Shown: piece by piece, positions 45,012 through 54,831 of the stretch
How the letters are laid out: every line of letters begins with the position of its first letter
Position numbering within the stretch: the stretch's first letter is position 1
Assembly (NCBI RefSeq): GCF_003597395.2
Contig: NC_133770.1
Location: 288,239,691 to 288,303,690, forward strand
DNA: 64,000 nucleotides
DNA from: Chelonoidis abingdonii
Lineage: Eukaryota > Chordata > Testudines > Testudinidae
Direction of reading: 5' to 3'
The notes under the pieces: generated by a model
What the model saw: only the letters and a program-made list of their open reading frames with translations
What the model was told of the DNA's origin: nothing
Databases searched by the model: none
Position numbers and translations under genes: made by a program

Positions 45012-45115
45012 ACAGTTAGGGCTGGATTTTCAGAAGGGTTGTGCACCCACAGCTCTAATGAAAATCAACTGGAGCTGCAAGTGCTCAGCACCTCTCACAA
45101 TCAAGCACGTATGTT
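45012..45115. repeat. Ancient 'gattttcag...cagcacct' repeat
   Basis: AGGGCTGGATTTTCAGAAGG, GTGCACCCACAGCTC and CAAGTGCTCAGCACCTCTCA form arms of an old palindromic repeat. Confidence 0.5.
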
Positions 45116-45876
45116 ATCATCTAGCTATCTGAATGCTCTTTCTTGAGGACTTCTCTCTTTACACAAGAGGGTTTTTTTTAATGATCTAGTTTCAGTGCAT
45201 TCATCTGTATTCTAAACATATAGAGCAACTGAGAAACAGCCAGGAAATTTTTCCCTGTGTAAGTAAATGCTCTACCCATCTCAGTACAGTGTCTGTGCTA
45301 CTGAATGATGCATGATTTAAACTGTGATTTGATATTGATCACTGTCCGTTCCCCAAATTTGAGATAAACCCATTTTCTGTTGTTGGTTTTCCCCCTATAA
45401 TACCGATAGATGACATATTAGAAGTGAGATATTAACAATACCCTTGGTGCCAAAAATGCTCAGCTCTAGAGGGTAAGCCAGGTAATCCAATTTTAATTTC
45501 CCCAGTTTCTGTGTCACACGATTGTAGGTCAATCAGTGATACGCATACCAGCAGTCTGCTTTGCATTAACAAGGAAATTCAAACTGCCCCCTTAATCTTG
45601 AAAAGACTAAATCATTCTACCTGATTTAACTGACAAGCAGAAAGTATGTCAGGATGTGGGGAGACAAGAATGGTTATCATTTAGTAAATCTCCTGTGAAA
45701 TATACCTATACAGCAGCATAAATCTTTCACTGTTATGTTGTCTGAAATGGAGATTGATTTGCTTGGGAAGAAAGTAGATATGTCATTCCTAAAAGCATTT
45801 TGAAGGCTGATGGGGAATGTAAGTGAAAAAACACCCTGTACATTTGTGATGGGGGAAAGTGAAGAGGTTTGGATTA
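45116..45876. other. Unassigned DNA
   Basis: No recognised element. Confidence 0.4.
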
Positions 45877-46001
45877 TGGGGTCACCAGGGTACAACCTAG
45901 AACTAGGGTACTTCTGTCCTGGGCGTCTTCTGACACTGTAATGCTGTGACAAGCTGCAAACCTCTGGCAAGTATTGCACTTACACAGACATCCACAGGCT
46001 G

Positions 46002-46295
46002 GGGCCACGTCTAGACTACGCGCCGTATCGGCGCGTTAAAATCGATTGCTCGGGGATCGATATATCGCGTCTCATCTAGACGCGATATATCGATCCCTGA
46101 GCACGCTTACATCGATTCCGGAACTCCACCAAGCCCAACGGAGTTCCAGAATCGACTTGGCGAGCCGCGGACATCGATCCCGCGCGGTGAGGACGGGTGA
46201 GTAAATCGATTTTAGATAATCGACTTCGGCTACGTTATTCACGTAGCTGAAGTTGCGTATCTAAAATCGATTTTACCGCGTAGTGTAGACCAGCC
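46002..46295. mobile_element. Foldback Harbinger-type MITE, well preserved
   Basis: GGGCCACGTCTAGACTACGC and the reverse complement of the right end (GGCTGGTCTACACTACGCGG) are inverted. CTG lies on both sides (45999-46001, 46296-46298). Internal hairpins are nearly perfect. GCTCGGGGATCGATATATCG pairs with CGATATATCGATCCCTGAGC around TCTAGA. GGAACTCCACC... pairs with ...GGAGTTCC. AGCTACG/CGTAGCT arms and ATCGATTTTA blocks pair too. Confidence 0.88.
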
Positions 46296-46679
46296 CTGGG
46301 ACACACCCAGTTCCATGAATGCTGCTCCCAGACACTCATGGCTAACAACAGAGAGGCTCCAGCCAATTCCCTCCAGGTCCTCTGCCTAGGACCCCAGAGC
46401 TGTACCATTCTGCTTTGCTCAGAAGCCTCATCAGTGTAAATTTATAATCCAGTCCACCCCTCCCTCAGTGTGGAGAGAACATGCACCAGCTTTTGTACCT
46501 GAGCTGAGGTTTCCCAAGAACTTCAGGCCAAATACACTGTTTTAGGTAAAGTATAAAACAGATTTATTAACTACAAAAAGATAGATTTTAAGTGGTAGGC
46601 ATAAAAAGATCAGAGATAGTTACCAAGGAAAGGAAAAGATAAATACACAACGTAAATCTTGCACCTTATTACACTAGGC

Positions 46680-47080
46680 CAGGGGTGGCCAACCTGAGCC
46701 TGAGAAGGAGCCAGAATTTTCCAATGTACATTGCCAAAGAGCCACAGTAATATATCAGTAGCCCCTCATCAGCTCCTCTGCCCAGCTCCCAGTGCCTCCT
46801 GCCCACCGGCAGCCCCACCAATCAGCACCTCCTCCTCCCTCCCTGTACCTCCTGATCAGCTGTTTTGTGGCATACAGGAGGCTCTCGGGGGGAGGGAGGA
46901 GAAGCGAGGGCATTGCAGGCTGAGGGAGGGGGCAGGAAGGGGTAGAGTGGGGGCAAGGCCTATGGCAGAGCCAGGGGTTGAGCAGTGAGCACCTCCCAGC
47001 ACATTGGAAAGTTGGCGCCTGTAGCTCCAGCCCTGGAGTCGGTGCCTATACAAGGAGAGCCACAGGGTTGGCCACCCCTG
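46680..47080. mobile_element. hAT MITE with exact 8-bp duplication
   Basis: CAGGGGTGGCCAACCTGAGC and the reverse complement of the right end (CAGGGGTGGCCAACCCTGTG) are inverted repeats. CACTAGGC flanks both sides exactly (46672-46679, 47081-47088). The 401-bp interior is GC-rich and non-coding. Confidence 0.92.
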
Positions 47081-47659
47081 CACTAGGCAGTATTTAGACC
47101 AGCAATTTTCTCATGCCACTGGATGTTACAGTCCTTACTACACAGACCTCCCCCTGAAGCCTGGACCAGTCTCCCCTGTGGAAGTTTTTGTCTCCTCAGC
47201 TGCTTGTTGCTTCCAGCATTGGTGTGGGAGGAGAAAGGCCAAAACATGCTACAACTGTTCCTTATTTTATACCCTCAGTCCATGTGCCTGGGGGACACTT
47301 GCCCAGATATGTCCCGGTGAACTTTGCTGAGTCACAGTGATCCAGTAAACCCCCACTGTGTGGACTTGGGCAACTGTCATTGAACTGAAAATCCCTTGAT
47401 TGCAACTCCCCTGCTGATTAATGCCTATGGAGCACCCTCCTGGGCAGGCGTCCTATGTATGTCACTAGCAAATTTACAGCATATTTCAGTAACAACCATA
47501 CAGCAAAATCTCATAACTTTATACATACTAATGATACACATATTTGAACAATGGATTTCAGTTGATCATGACCTTTCATATGATATCGTACACAGCATGC
47601 TCTGTATGAAATACCATAACCATAAATGAATGGTGGATATGGGGGTTACAGGGTGTCAT

Positions 47660-48476
47660 TTTGAGGTACAGTGGGTCACTGTTTTGGGTAAGGGACCAAA
47701 AGTTCTGCTGATTAGTTGGTTCCTCCTCTCCACATCTTGCTAGTCTGTAAATCATGGGAGAACACTTGCACAGTCATCTTCTCTCACATAGCTCTCCAGT
47801 ACTTCCTGGTTTCATTGCATGAGATTAGAATCTCTCATGCTAGCCCAGTATTTCTCCTTCCAGACCTGGCTGTCAATAGGAATTGTAGGGGAGGAGTGGC
47901 AAGCAATTTAATTGAACTTTTTCAGACCCTAGTAAAAGTTCAGGTCCAAGTTCCAGTTCTGGGCAAAGGTTCTATTTCAACATGGTCCTGAAACCAAAGC
48001 CCAGATCTAAACATCCTCAAACCTTACGTAAGTTCAGATCTGGATTCAGACTTCACAGCCTGGCCCATCACAAGCTCCAATTGGTTCTTATTTTATCTGA
48101 ACTCATTCTTGCTGCTCACTACACTAGTATGTGAAGAAATCTCCTTCATGATCCTGCTCCTATGACAGTCAATGGCAAAATGCCCCTGCGCTTTAGTGAA
48201 TCAAAGCCTAAATGACTGCTGTAAATTACTAGCCTAAACTAGACCCAGCCTGTGCCTTGAAATTAAATTGGGTGATGTTTATTGAATGATTTTGACGCTG
48301 TATAGTTTATAATATGGGTCAGTCATGGTATGCAAACTGGAAATGATGTACAAAGGTATCACAGTTACCGATGGCAAATATTTAGTTCACGCTTTGCCAG
48401 GCTATGTGACTGTGTGATCTTATCACCACTATCCTCATTCCTTCTCCCAGATCTCCTCCTCCTATTTTAAACTCAT
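47660..48476. other. Unassigned DNA with old repeat scraps
   Basis: Pieces near 47930-48070 (CAGATCTAAACATCC, AAGTTCAGATCTGGATTC) look like an ancient 'ggttcagatct' repeat. The rest is unrecognised. Confidence 0.4.
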
Positions 48477-48477
48477 T

Positions 48478-48640
48478 GTGCCTTTTCTTATGTTAGAATG
48501 CAAGTATTTGGGTGGAGAGGGCTGGACAGGGACTGTATCTTCCTCTGTATTAATACCGCTCAATCATACAGCCTCGTATACACCCCATCTTGAATGGGGC
48601 TGTGGGCACTCTGGCAAGAATACTAATGACAAATAACAAT
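48478..48640 (+). repeat. Sauropsid SINE 3' tail module
   Basis: GAATGCAAGTATTTGGGTGG, GACAGGGACTGTATCTTCCT and GAATGGGGCTGTGGGCACTC fit the diverged SINE tail. Confidence 0.45.
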
Positions 48641-49182
48641 AGAATATGAAAAACCCCGTTGTGGGTGATACGTTACTCTCACGAGGATGTTGCACCAGTG
48701 TGATGGAGACAATTTGCCCCTGCCTTACCTCAGTATTTGTGAGGATGATCTAACAAGTAGTGGAAACGACTGCTATTACCAGATGGCATGGGCAGAAAAT
48801 TGGGAAATGGACCCCCACCTTGCTTACAAAAGACCTTGCAAATTAAGAACAGTTTGTTTGTCACCTTTTCTGAAGGATGCCATTTCACTCTCGTAGCCTG
48901 AGGGAAGAAAGTCACACTTCTGACTCTCAGTACACTGGGCAAGAGTGGAGAATCACTCCATGGGGAGCTATATATGCCCTAAAGTTTCTAGCTGCAACAG
49001 AATTCTTCACCATTCACTATTAGCTTTACAGCTACTGAATTTACCCCACCTTAACTTTGTCCTCACACCTTTACAAGCACACATGTAAAGGTTAACACAA
49101 TCAAATAAGGTATTACTTAGAGATTATGAAATATCATATTCTATGCAAAGAATCAAATTCCAGCACATAACATGTATTATAA
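48641..49182. other. Unassigned DNA
   Basis: No recognised element. Confidence 0.4.
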
Positions 49183-49297
49183 TCAGAGGGGTAGCCGTGT
49201 TAGTCTGGATCTGTAATAGCAGCAAAGAGTCCTGTGGCACCTTATAGACTAACAAAAGTATTGGAGCATAAGCTTTTGTGGGTTAATACACATGCGT

Positions 49298-49331
49298 CTG
49301 ACGAAGTGGGTACCCACGAAAGCTTATGCTC
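49298..49331 (+). ncRNA. Hammerhead ribozyme core (Penelope-type)
   Basis: CTGACGA (49298-49304) is a valid CUGANGA core. Helix II is the perfect palindrome GTGGGTACCCAC. GAAA follows at 49318-49321, then a 2-bp helix III (GC-TTAT-GC) and UC at 49330-49331 as the cleavage dinucleotide. All conserved core bases are present. Helix I pairing is weak, as in Penelope hammerheads thought to work as dimers. Activity is inferred. Confidence 0.7.
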
Positions 49332-49432
49332 CAATACATTTGTTAGTCTACAAAGTGTCACAGGACTCTTTGTTGCTATGTATTATAATGTTACTCACTA
49401 CATCTCTTCACTATATGTTCCATTCTATGTGT

Positions 49433-49470
49433 CTGATGAAGTGGGTTGTAGCCCACGAAAGCTTATGCTC
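49433..49470 (+). ncRNA. Hammerhead ribozyme core (Penelope-type)
   Basis: CTGATGA (49433-49439), helix II GTGGG/CCCAC with loop TTGTAG, GAAA (49457-49460), helix III GC-TTAT-GC and UC (49469-49470) give an intact core. The adjacent CAAATAAATGTTAGTCTCTA is the usual pLTR sequence. This is the cleanest copy in the window. Confidence 0.78.
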
Positions 49471-49555
49471 AAATAAATGTTAGTCTCTAAGGTGCCACAA
49501 GTAGTCCTGTTCTTTTTGCAGATACAGACTAACATGGCTGCTACTCTGAAGCCTA

Positions 49556-49864
49556 CATAAATACTACAATTAATAGTTTCTGCATCATATAATTGCAAAT
49601 AATATAGCTAACATACAATCTGTAGACTTCATACATTTATACACAACTATACCACCATATAATCAGACCAATTACTCCAGTTCTATTAATAAAAATATTC
49701 CTCTGTTCCACCAAAACATTACTCTGAGCAAATGTGTGCAACACTGACATAATTTGCTGTAGCCTGGAACTGTACTGCTTTTAAAATCTCTACTATGTGT
49801 TTAATAGACAAGATAAAAAATCAACAATACGAACCCAGCTGTGGATGGCCATTACAGAACAAAA
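49556..49864. other. Unassigned AT-rich DNA
   Basis: No recognised element. Confidence 0.4.
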
Positions 49865-49865
49865 C

Positions 49866-50145
49866 AAGGAGGCTAAGTAAGTGGTGTAAATTGGGATGGG
49901 GGATCAACAAGCAATCTGACGAATCTGCAGCAATGGTGGTACAGTTACACATTAGGAACAACTGTCTGACTATAAAGATAGTTGGGTAATGGAACAGGTT
50001 ACCTAGGGAGACTGTGGAATCCTTGTCATTGCAGGTTTTTAAAACCAGGTTAGACAAACACTTGTCAGGGATGGTCTAGGTTTACTTGGTCCTGCCTCAG
50101 CACAGGGGGCTGGACTTGATGATCAACATTTCTGTGATTTCAGGA
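49866..50145 (+). repeat. CR1 LINE 3' end
   Basis: AGTTGGGTAATGGAACAGGT, TACCTAGGGAGACTGTGGAA, GGTTTTTAAAACCAGGTTAG, GTCAGGGATGGTCTAGG and GGGGGCTGGACTTGATGATC are the sense 3' UTR of CR1. The final octamer tail is decayed to TTTCTGTGATTTC. Confidence 0.85.
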
Positions 50146-50350
50146 TAGTGAATAATAAAGGATGGTTTGTCTGTGAAGAGCTCATTGGATCCCTAAACAG
50201 TTCATTTGTAGAGTTTTTAATATTTGGGTTTTGCTTTTGAAAACGTGTCAAACTTTCTTTCCAAAAACATAATGTCACCACTAAACTGTGTGCAAATTTT
50301 CATTAAAAAAATTATGAACTATTTTTCTTTTTTTAATATTTATGCATATA

Positions 50351-50543
50351 CACCGTTACCTTGGTATAATACCACCCGCTATAACACGAATTTGGATATA
50401 ACGCAGTAAAGCAGTGCTCGGGGGAGGGGGCGTGGGGCTGTGCAGTCCAGTGGATCAAAGCAAGTTCAATATAACATGGTTTCATCTATAATGCAGTAAG
50501 ATTTTTTGGCTCCCAAGGACAGCGTTGTATCAAGGTAGAGGTG
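50351..50543. mobile_element. TA-flanked pogo/mariner-type MITE
   Basis: CACCGTTACCTTGGTATAAT and the reverse complement of the right end (CACCTCTACCTTGATACAAC) are inverted repeats, with TA on both sides (50349-50350, 50544-50545). The interior has repeated 'tataacgc' motifs (CTATAACACGAA, GGATATAACGCAG). Confidence 0.85.
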
Positions 50544-50607
50544 TATTTATGGGGAAAAAAATCACAGACTCTTGTAATGTACAAAATCACAATATTTTCA
50601 TTGAAAA

Positions 50608-50690
50608 TATAGGTCCAGATTCTCAGCTGGTATAAATCAACCATAGATCCATCAGTTTCATTGGAGCTATGTTGCTTTATGTCAGCCGAT
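50608..50690. repeat. Ancient foldback repeat fragment
   Basis: AGGTCCAGATTCTCAGCTGG, TATAAATCAACCATAG and TTTCATTGGAGCTATGTTGC match the palindromic family at 61975. Confidence 0.5.
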
Positions 50691-50992
50691 GACTTGGCTC
50701 ATAAAGGTCTATAATCTTACATCAAGAGGGGGAAGAATTATATTTAAATATAAGTGCACAATTTAGTTATCTCACACCTGAAGAAGCTTTACCAAGAAAT
50801 GTTTCATCAGTGGATGAGATTATTTCCTTGTGCTCCCTCCTCTGTCCATCTGGATCCACTTGGGGCTAGACCGACAAATGGATTTAGGCAGCTAAATCCA
50901 AAATTTACATCCTTAACACCCCAGTTCACTTGCTGTCACTGGACCCCTGGTTGCAGAGCTCTGGGGGCGGGAAGATTTTACATTATTATGCC

Positions 50993-51143
50993 TCATGCAG
51001 GTTCCAGGATGGCTGAGGAAGCAGTTTGTGCTATTCAGCTTCCTGGGTTCATCAGTAATCTCCCTTGACTCCAGAGAGATTACTGATGGACCCACGAAGC
51101 TGAGTAATAAATATGCCTCCTAAACAGTGCAGGAACCTGCATG
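50993..51143. repeat. Double hairpin foldback unit
   Basis: The outer arms ATGCAGGTTCC (about 50996) and GGAACCTGCAT (about 51131) pair exactly. The inner arms 51037-51062 and 51076-51101 (AGCTTCCTGGGTTCATCAGT versus complement of ACTGATGGACCCACGAAGCT) pair with about three mismatches over 26 bp. The class is unknown. Confidence 0.7.
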
Positions 51144-51144
51144 G

Positions 51145-52376
51145 GAATATCAAAAGCTTCTTCAGATGAGAGTGAGAGGGGCAACCACATGTGAGGAGGG
51201 ACAGGGCTTTTCCCAGGGCTTTTGCTGCAGCAAAAGCCTTTGGAAAGAGAAGAGAGCAAGAGGTGGTGTTGCCCGGTGGGGCCTGTGGTGTGGTGTAAAC
51301 TGGCCATAACTTGTCTCTTGCAGTTCCATGCAGTGCTAAGCCTTGCCCTGATCCTCATTAGTATAGCGATGTGTATCCCTGCCTTCACATAGGATTTGAT
51401 TCCCCAGTCGGGAGGGTGATGCCTTTTGAATGGGAAGAAAGGAATGATTTGCCTGGCCAGCACATTCCTCACCTCCTCCTTTTATGGCGATTTCCATTCA
51501 CACCCCACAGTGTTGATTTTCACCTCTAGAGAGACAATTAGCCCGCAAGGCCACCCCTGCCTGCTTGCCCTAGCGAAGCTTCTACATTGCCTTTCGCCAC
51601 TGGGCCCGTCTTCAAGACCAGGACGTCAGGGCACATTTCAGAGTCACAAAGGGAAATACTCTGGCCAAGGACATGAGGATGATTGCCCAGCCAAACAGGG
51701 TGGCAGCTGGTCAAGTGGTGAGGAAGAGAGAAGAGCAGATAGGCAGCAGGCTGGCCTCCTGTCTTTTCCCCCTTTGTTATGATTTTAACTGTGACAGTAA
51801 TGGGGAGACATGAAACATACCTGTGGCCACAGGTGAGGTAGGTGACCGCCCCGAGAGCACAGAACTGAACCTTTTTGGCTCAACTGCCACGTCACCTGGT
51901 GGTTGGCTGTGATCATATAATGGTTCCTACTCTGCGCTGTGGCTGCAGCAATCTTGGCTCAAGGCTGAGTCGTGGCATCGCTTTTTGTTGGGGGATCTCC
52001 TGATGCTTGCCTAGTGGCTGAGTCTGATTGTGTCCATTTGCAAAGAGAGCCAGCAGCTGGTCCCTAGTTTCCGCTTGGTAAAGGAAACTCGATCAGGTAA
52101 CTCCATCAGAAAAAGAGTAGCGAGGAAGAGTAGCAGGAATTCTTGCTGGATGCCAATGTCCGGAAGCAGTGTATTCCATCCTGGAAAGGCTGTGTTTCGA
52201 ATGTCCGGCTGCTGCGTGTTGAAAGGAAAGATCTGCAGGCCTGAGAAGCTGTGTCTCTCAAGAGGTGCTTCTAAAGCCAAAGGGGCCTTGGCTGAGTTTG
52301 TGATGGTGTGACTTTGAGGAGCGTCTGCAGTTGTGGGAGTTGCATCAAATCTGTCTGGTAGGTGCCGGCAGAGAAA
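51145..52376. other. Unassigned DNA upstream of an LTR
   Basis: Several open frames of 90-130 codons overlap on both strands (for example 51080-51472 minus, 52011-52379 minus, 52030-52311 plus). None has a recognisable motif. If the LTR at 52381 belongs to a longer provirus, part of this could be degraded internal sequence, but I see no proof. Confidence 0.35.
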
Positions 52377-52380
52377 CACA

Positions 52381-52825
52381 TGGAAAACCCCAAAACCCCA
52401 AGCTTCCAGGTGTTTACTGACATGAGATAGCTAAGTGCTCAATAACAACCCCTTATATGGCAACGATGGTCATGACTGAGGGTAAACATAAACAGGGGCG
52501 GGAAATTTAGCAGGGAAATTAGAGGGCACTTGTTGGGCCCAGACCAAGACCAGAACTGCCCACGTGGGGAGGGGAAGGGCTGATGATTACAATAAAGGGG
52601 AAACGCCAAAGGATCTCGGGGCTCACTCCTCGGGATGTGGGGCAGATGAACAGGTGGTACAGCTATGCTTTTGCAGGGTGTAGTTGAGCTTCTGCTACAA
52701 TAAACACACAATTATAACTGAAGACTCCGGTCTCTGTGTATTCCTGTGTGTCTGTTGATCGTGTCTGAAGACATGGGATACCCCAATTGCATGTCCGTCT
52801 GTCATGTCTGAAGGCAGAACCCAAC
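52381..52825 (+). mobile_element. Probable class-I-like retroviral LTR
   Basis: TGGAAAACCCCAAAACCCC is a U3-start-like sequence. A TATA-like ATTACAATAAAGGGG lies at 52588-52602, a poly(A) signal in CTACAATAAACACAC near 52702, and a short R of about 100 bp between them, a typical U3-R-U5 order. The right end is provisional (CAGAACCCAACA). No target duplication was identified. Confidence 0.5.
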
Positions 52826-53213
52826 AGCAGTGTGGAAGGGGAGGAGTAGAAAGAAATGGTTGTCAGAAGAAGAAGGTGTTGAACGGCCTGTCAGTGAGGG
52901 AAAGGTCCCAGACAGGTGTTGTGGGAGGAGCTGTGTAGCCCCCAAAGGCAGCCTGCTGAGAGGCTTTTCCTTTCAGTGTCTTGGGGTCTGGGAAGAGGAG
53001 GTGCGGCATGGCTGCGGCTGGCCCTGGGCACCTCCACTTTAGGGTTGGGGGAAGCTCAGGGATTTGGCTGGCCTGGGACTCCTCCGGCTGAGGGGGGACT
53101 CATGGCCCCACCCATGAGGAGGGGCAACTGGGTCTCAGGGCTCTGTGTGTGTGAGTGTGTATGGGGGTGGGCAGAAAAGGCAGAGCTGGGGGCTAGCCTC
53201 CCCTAAGGGGGGC
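52826..53213. other. Unassigned GC-rich DNA
   Basis: G-rich, with GT-rich 53139-53165. Overlapping plus frames are compositional. It could be a decayed MITE interior. No inverted ends found. Confidence 0.35.
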
Positions 53214-53214
53214 A

Positions 53215-53813
53215 CCACCCGCTACCCATGGCTGCTGCCTAACCGTGTAGGCACCTAAATTCCCTAGATGCCTAAGTTTCTGCTGATAAATCCCCATAGC
53301 ACCTACATTTCTGCTGGTGGGCATGCCCAAGGCCTTCCTAGTCCTAATGCCAGGTGCCTAATTTACACTTCAGCCCTGGGAGAGTTCTCAGACTAGGCAT
53401 TTCCCTGCCTATCTTGCCTGTAGGCCCAATCTGGTGGGCATGCTCTGAGATGGCCTACTGGATCAAGCCCCCCACAAAACACAGCTGATGGAATCAGTGT
53501 GCTGTCCCATAGCCAAGTGGTTAGTACACACATTCAAGCTGTGGAAAACCTAGATTCAAATCCCTCTTCTGCTTAATGTAGATTTGGAGTTCATACTCAG
53601 GTCTCTCAGGGGGACCCTTAGCCACTGACCTATGGCATCTCTCTTTAGTCCAATAACTATTTAAACATGTGATGTAAAGTGGAACAGCTTCAACAGGAAA
53701 GACCAAGAGAGCCGTGCCCCCTGAGCATACCCTAAAATCCCAGGGTTAGGGCACTCCCCTGGGGAGGTGGGAGACATGGCCTGAAGTCCCTGTTCCACAT
53801 CAGGCAGTGGAGA
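53215..53813. repeat. Composite of tRNA-derived SINE modules
   Basis: A body rich in AGGCACCTAA/AGGTGCCTAA motifs (53240-53450) is followed by three tRNA-like modules. The first (plus) has A box TAGCCAAGTGG at 53510-53520 and B box GATTCAAATCC at 53553-53563. The second is on the minus strand (plus GGAGTTCATACTCAGG, CTTAGCCACTGACC). The third is plus (GGGTTAGGGCACTCC, CTGAAGTCCCTGTTCC, 53738-53812). A CR1 piece then begins. Confidence 0.65.
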
Positions 53814-54027
53814 ACATAAGAATGGCCGTACTGGGTCAGACCAAAGGTCCATCTAGCCCAGTATCTGTCTACCAACAATGGCCAATGCCAGGTACCCCAG
53901 AGGGAGTGAAGCTAACAGGCAATGATCAAGTGATCTCTCTCCTGCCATCCATCTCCATCCTCTGATGAACAGAGGCTAGGGACACCATTCCTTACCCATC
54001 CTGGCTAATAGCCATTAATGCACTTAA
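53459..54027 (+). repeat. Direct duplication, copy 1
   Basis: From GGATCAAGCCCCCCAC to GCCATTAATGCACTTA this copies 54832-55387 almost base for base. Copy 1 is the longer and smoother reading, for example CCCTTAGCCACTGACC and GGAAAGACCAAGAGAGC. It includes the tRNA-like modules and the first 214 bp of the antisense CR1. Confidence 0.9.
53814..54027 (-). repeat. CR1 LINE 3' end
   Basis: GAACATAAGAATGGCCGTAC, TGGGTCAGACCAAAGGTCCA, TCTAGCCCAGTATCTGTCTA and GGCTAGGGACACCATTCC are the antisense of a young-looking CR1 3' UTR. It stops abruptly at GCCATTAATG where unrelated sequence follows. Confidence 0.9.
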
Positions 54028-54830
54028 CCTAACTTAAAACTCTTTGACATGTTTCAGTTCAGCATCTGGCTTTTGACAATCACTTGGACGGAAATTCACA
54101 CAGTTTGGAAGCAGGTATTCTGTACAACAAAGCCAAAGTCCATTCTGTTTTCCACGTGTTCCTTTGACACCATTGTCTGGCAGCACCATCACATAGACCA
54201 AACTTCCTGTGACAGCCCAGAGAAAGGAATTCAATGAACAACGGCGATCTTATTCAGACGCTACAAAAACAAATACAGCATTACACAACAGAAGGCAGGA
54301 AAGCTCATGATCTGATTTTGCTGCAATTTGCCACACTTGTTTTGTATCCAGCTGTTAATTATGTTCTTTTCAACACAACAATCATGACTAATGGTAACAG
54401 AGCAGACAAGAACATCGACTGAGCACAGCTCGCCATTGAGTGTGAAGCAGAAACAATGCCATTCTATTGGCACCCCTTCTGCTAAAGCTGCTTTTTGACT
54501 CTATTCAGAAAGTTTATTCAAATTAAACTCCTACTAGAGTCCCTGTGTTTCCAGAGGGAGATGGTATGGTTCAGTGAGCAAAGGTAATTTCTCATTCAAG
54601 GTTCCAGGTGAGGAAAGATGTTCTGTCATTTCAAAATTGTGAGTGATTAATAGGGTTATAGAACACCTTGGTTTAACATGAGTGGAAAATACCCCACTGG
54701 GAGGTGTGGCAAATTGCCGGTACTGTTCTCTGGGTCTCGCGCTTTCTCTTCTCTGGGGTAGGTTCAGGGCGATATTGCTTGCCTCTGAACCAGTTCTTAA
54801 TCACTCCCCTAGTGTCCTTGGAGGAGGGGA
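54028..54830. other. Unique segment between the duplicated blocks
   Basis: About 800 bp with no recognised element. Minus frames at 54034-54234 and 54261-54473 overlap plus frames of similar size. I cannot tell whether either was ever coding. Confidence 0.4.
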
Positions 54831-54831
54831 G

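Larger units (their letters stand above)
45877..47658 (-). mobile_element. Endogenous retrovirus LTR carrying two MITEs
   Basis: On the sense (minus) strand the LTR starts near 47658 (TGACACCCTGTAACCCC), has a TATA box in GAGGGTATAAAATAAGG (plus 47261-47277) and a poly(A) signal in GTTAATAAATCTG (plus about 46559-46571), and ends near 45877. Without its insertions (46002-46295, 46680-47080) the LTR is about 1.1 kb. The right and left limits lack a matching 5-bp duplication and are approximate. Confidence 0.75.
49183..49555. mobile_element. Penelope-like terminal repeats, head-to-head
   Basis: 49186-49296 is an antisense pLTR (TAGCCGTGTTAGTCTGGATC, GAGCATAAGCTTTTGTGGG). 49290-49376 is a sense copy that reads back through the same sequence to GGACTCTTTGTTGCT. 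49400-49553 is another sense copy ending ACAGACTAACATGGCTGCTA. The outer ends are inverted repeats of each other. Known Penelope-like elements have pLTRs of this kind with hammerhead motifs, and two lie here. No GIY-YIG or reverse transcriptase coding is present. Confidence 0.75.

Noticed and set aside
51080..51472. 130-codon minus-strand frame
   Set aside because: It begins inside a double hairpin repeat and has no recognisable motif.
52011..52379. 122-codon minus and 93-codon plus frames, considered as retroviral internal sequence
   Set aside because: Neither shows gag, protease, polymerase or envelope motifs that I recognise, and both strands are open over the same bases.
53501..53573. 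Genuine tRNA gene
   Set aside because: Box A and B are recognisable but the arms do not form a full cloverleaf by eye, and the module is embedded in SINE sequence and duplicated with it.
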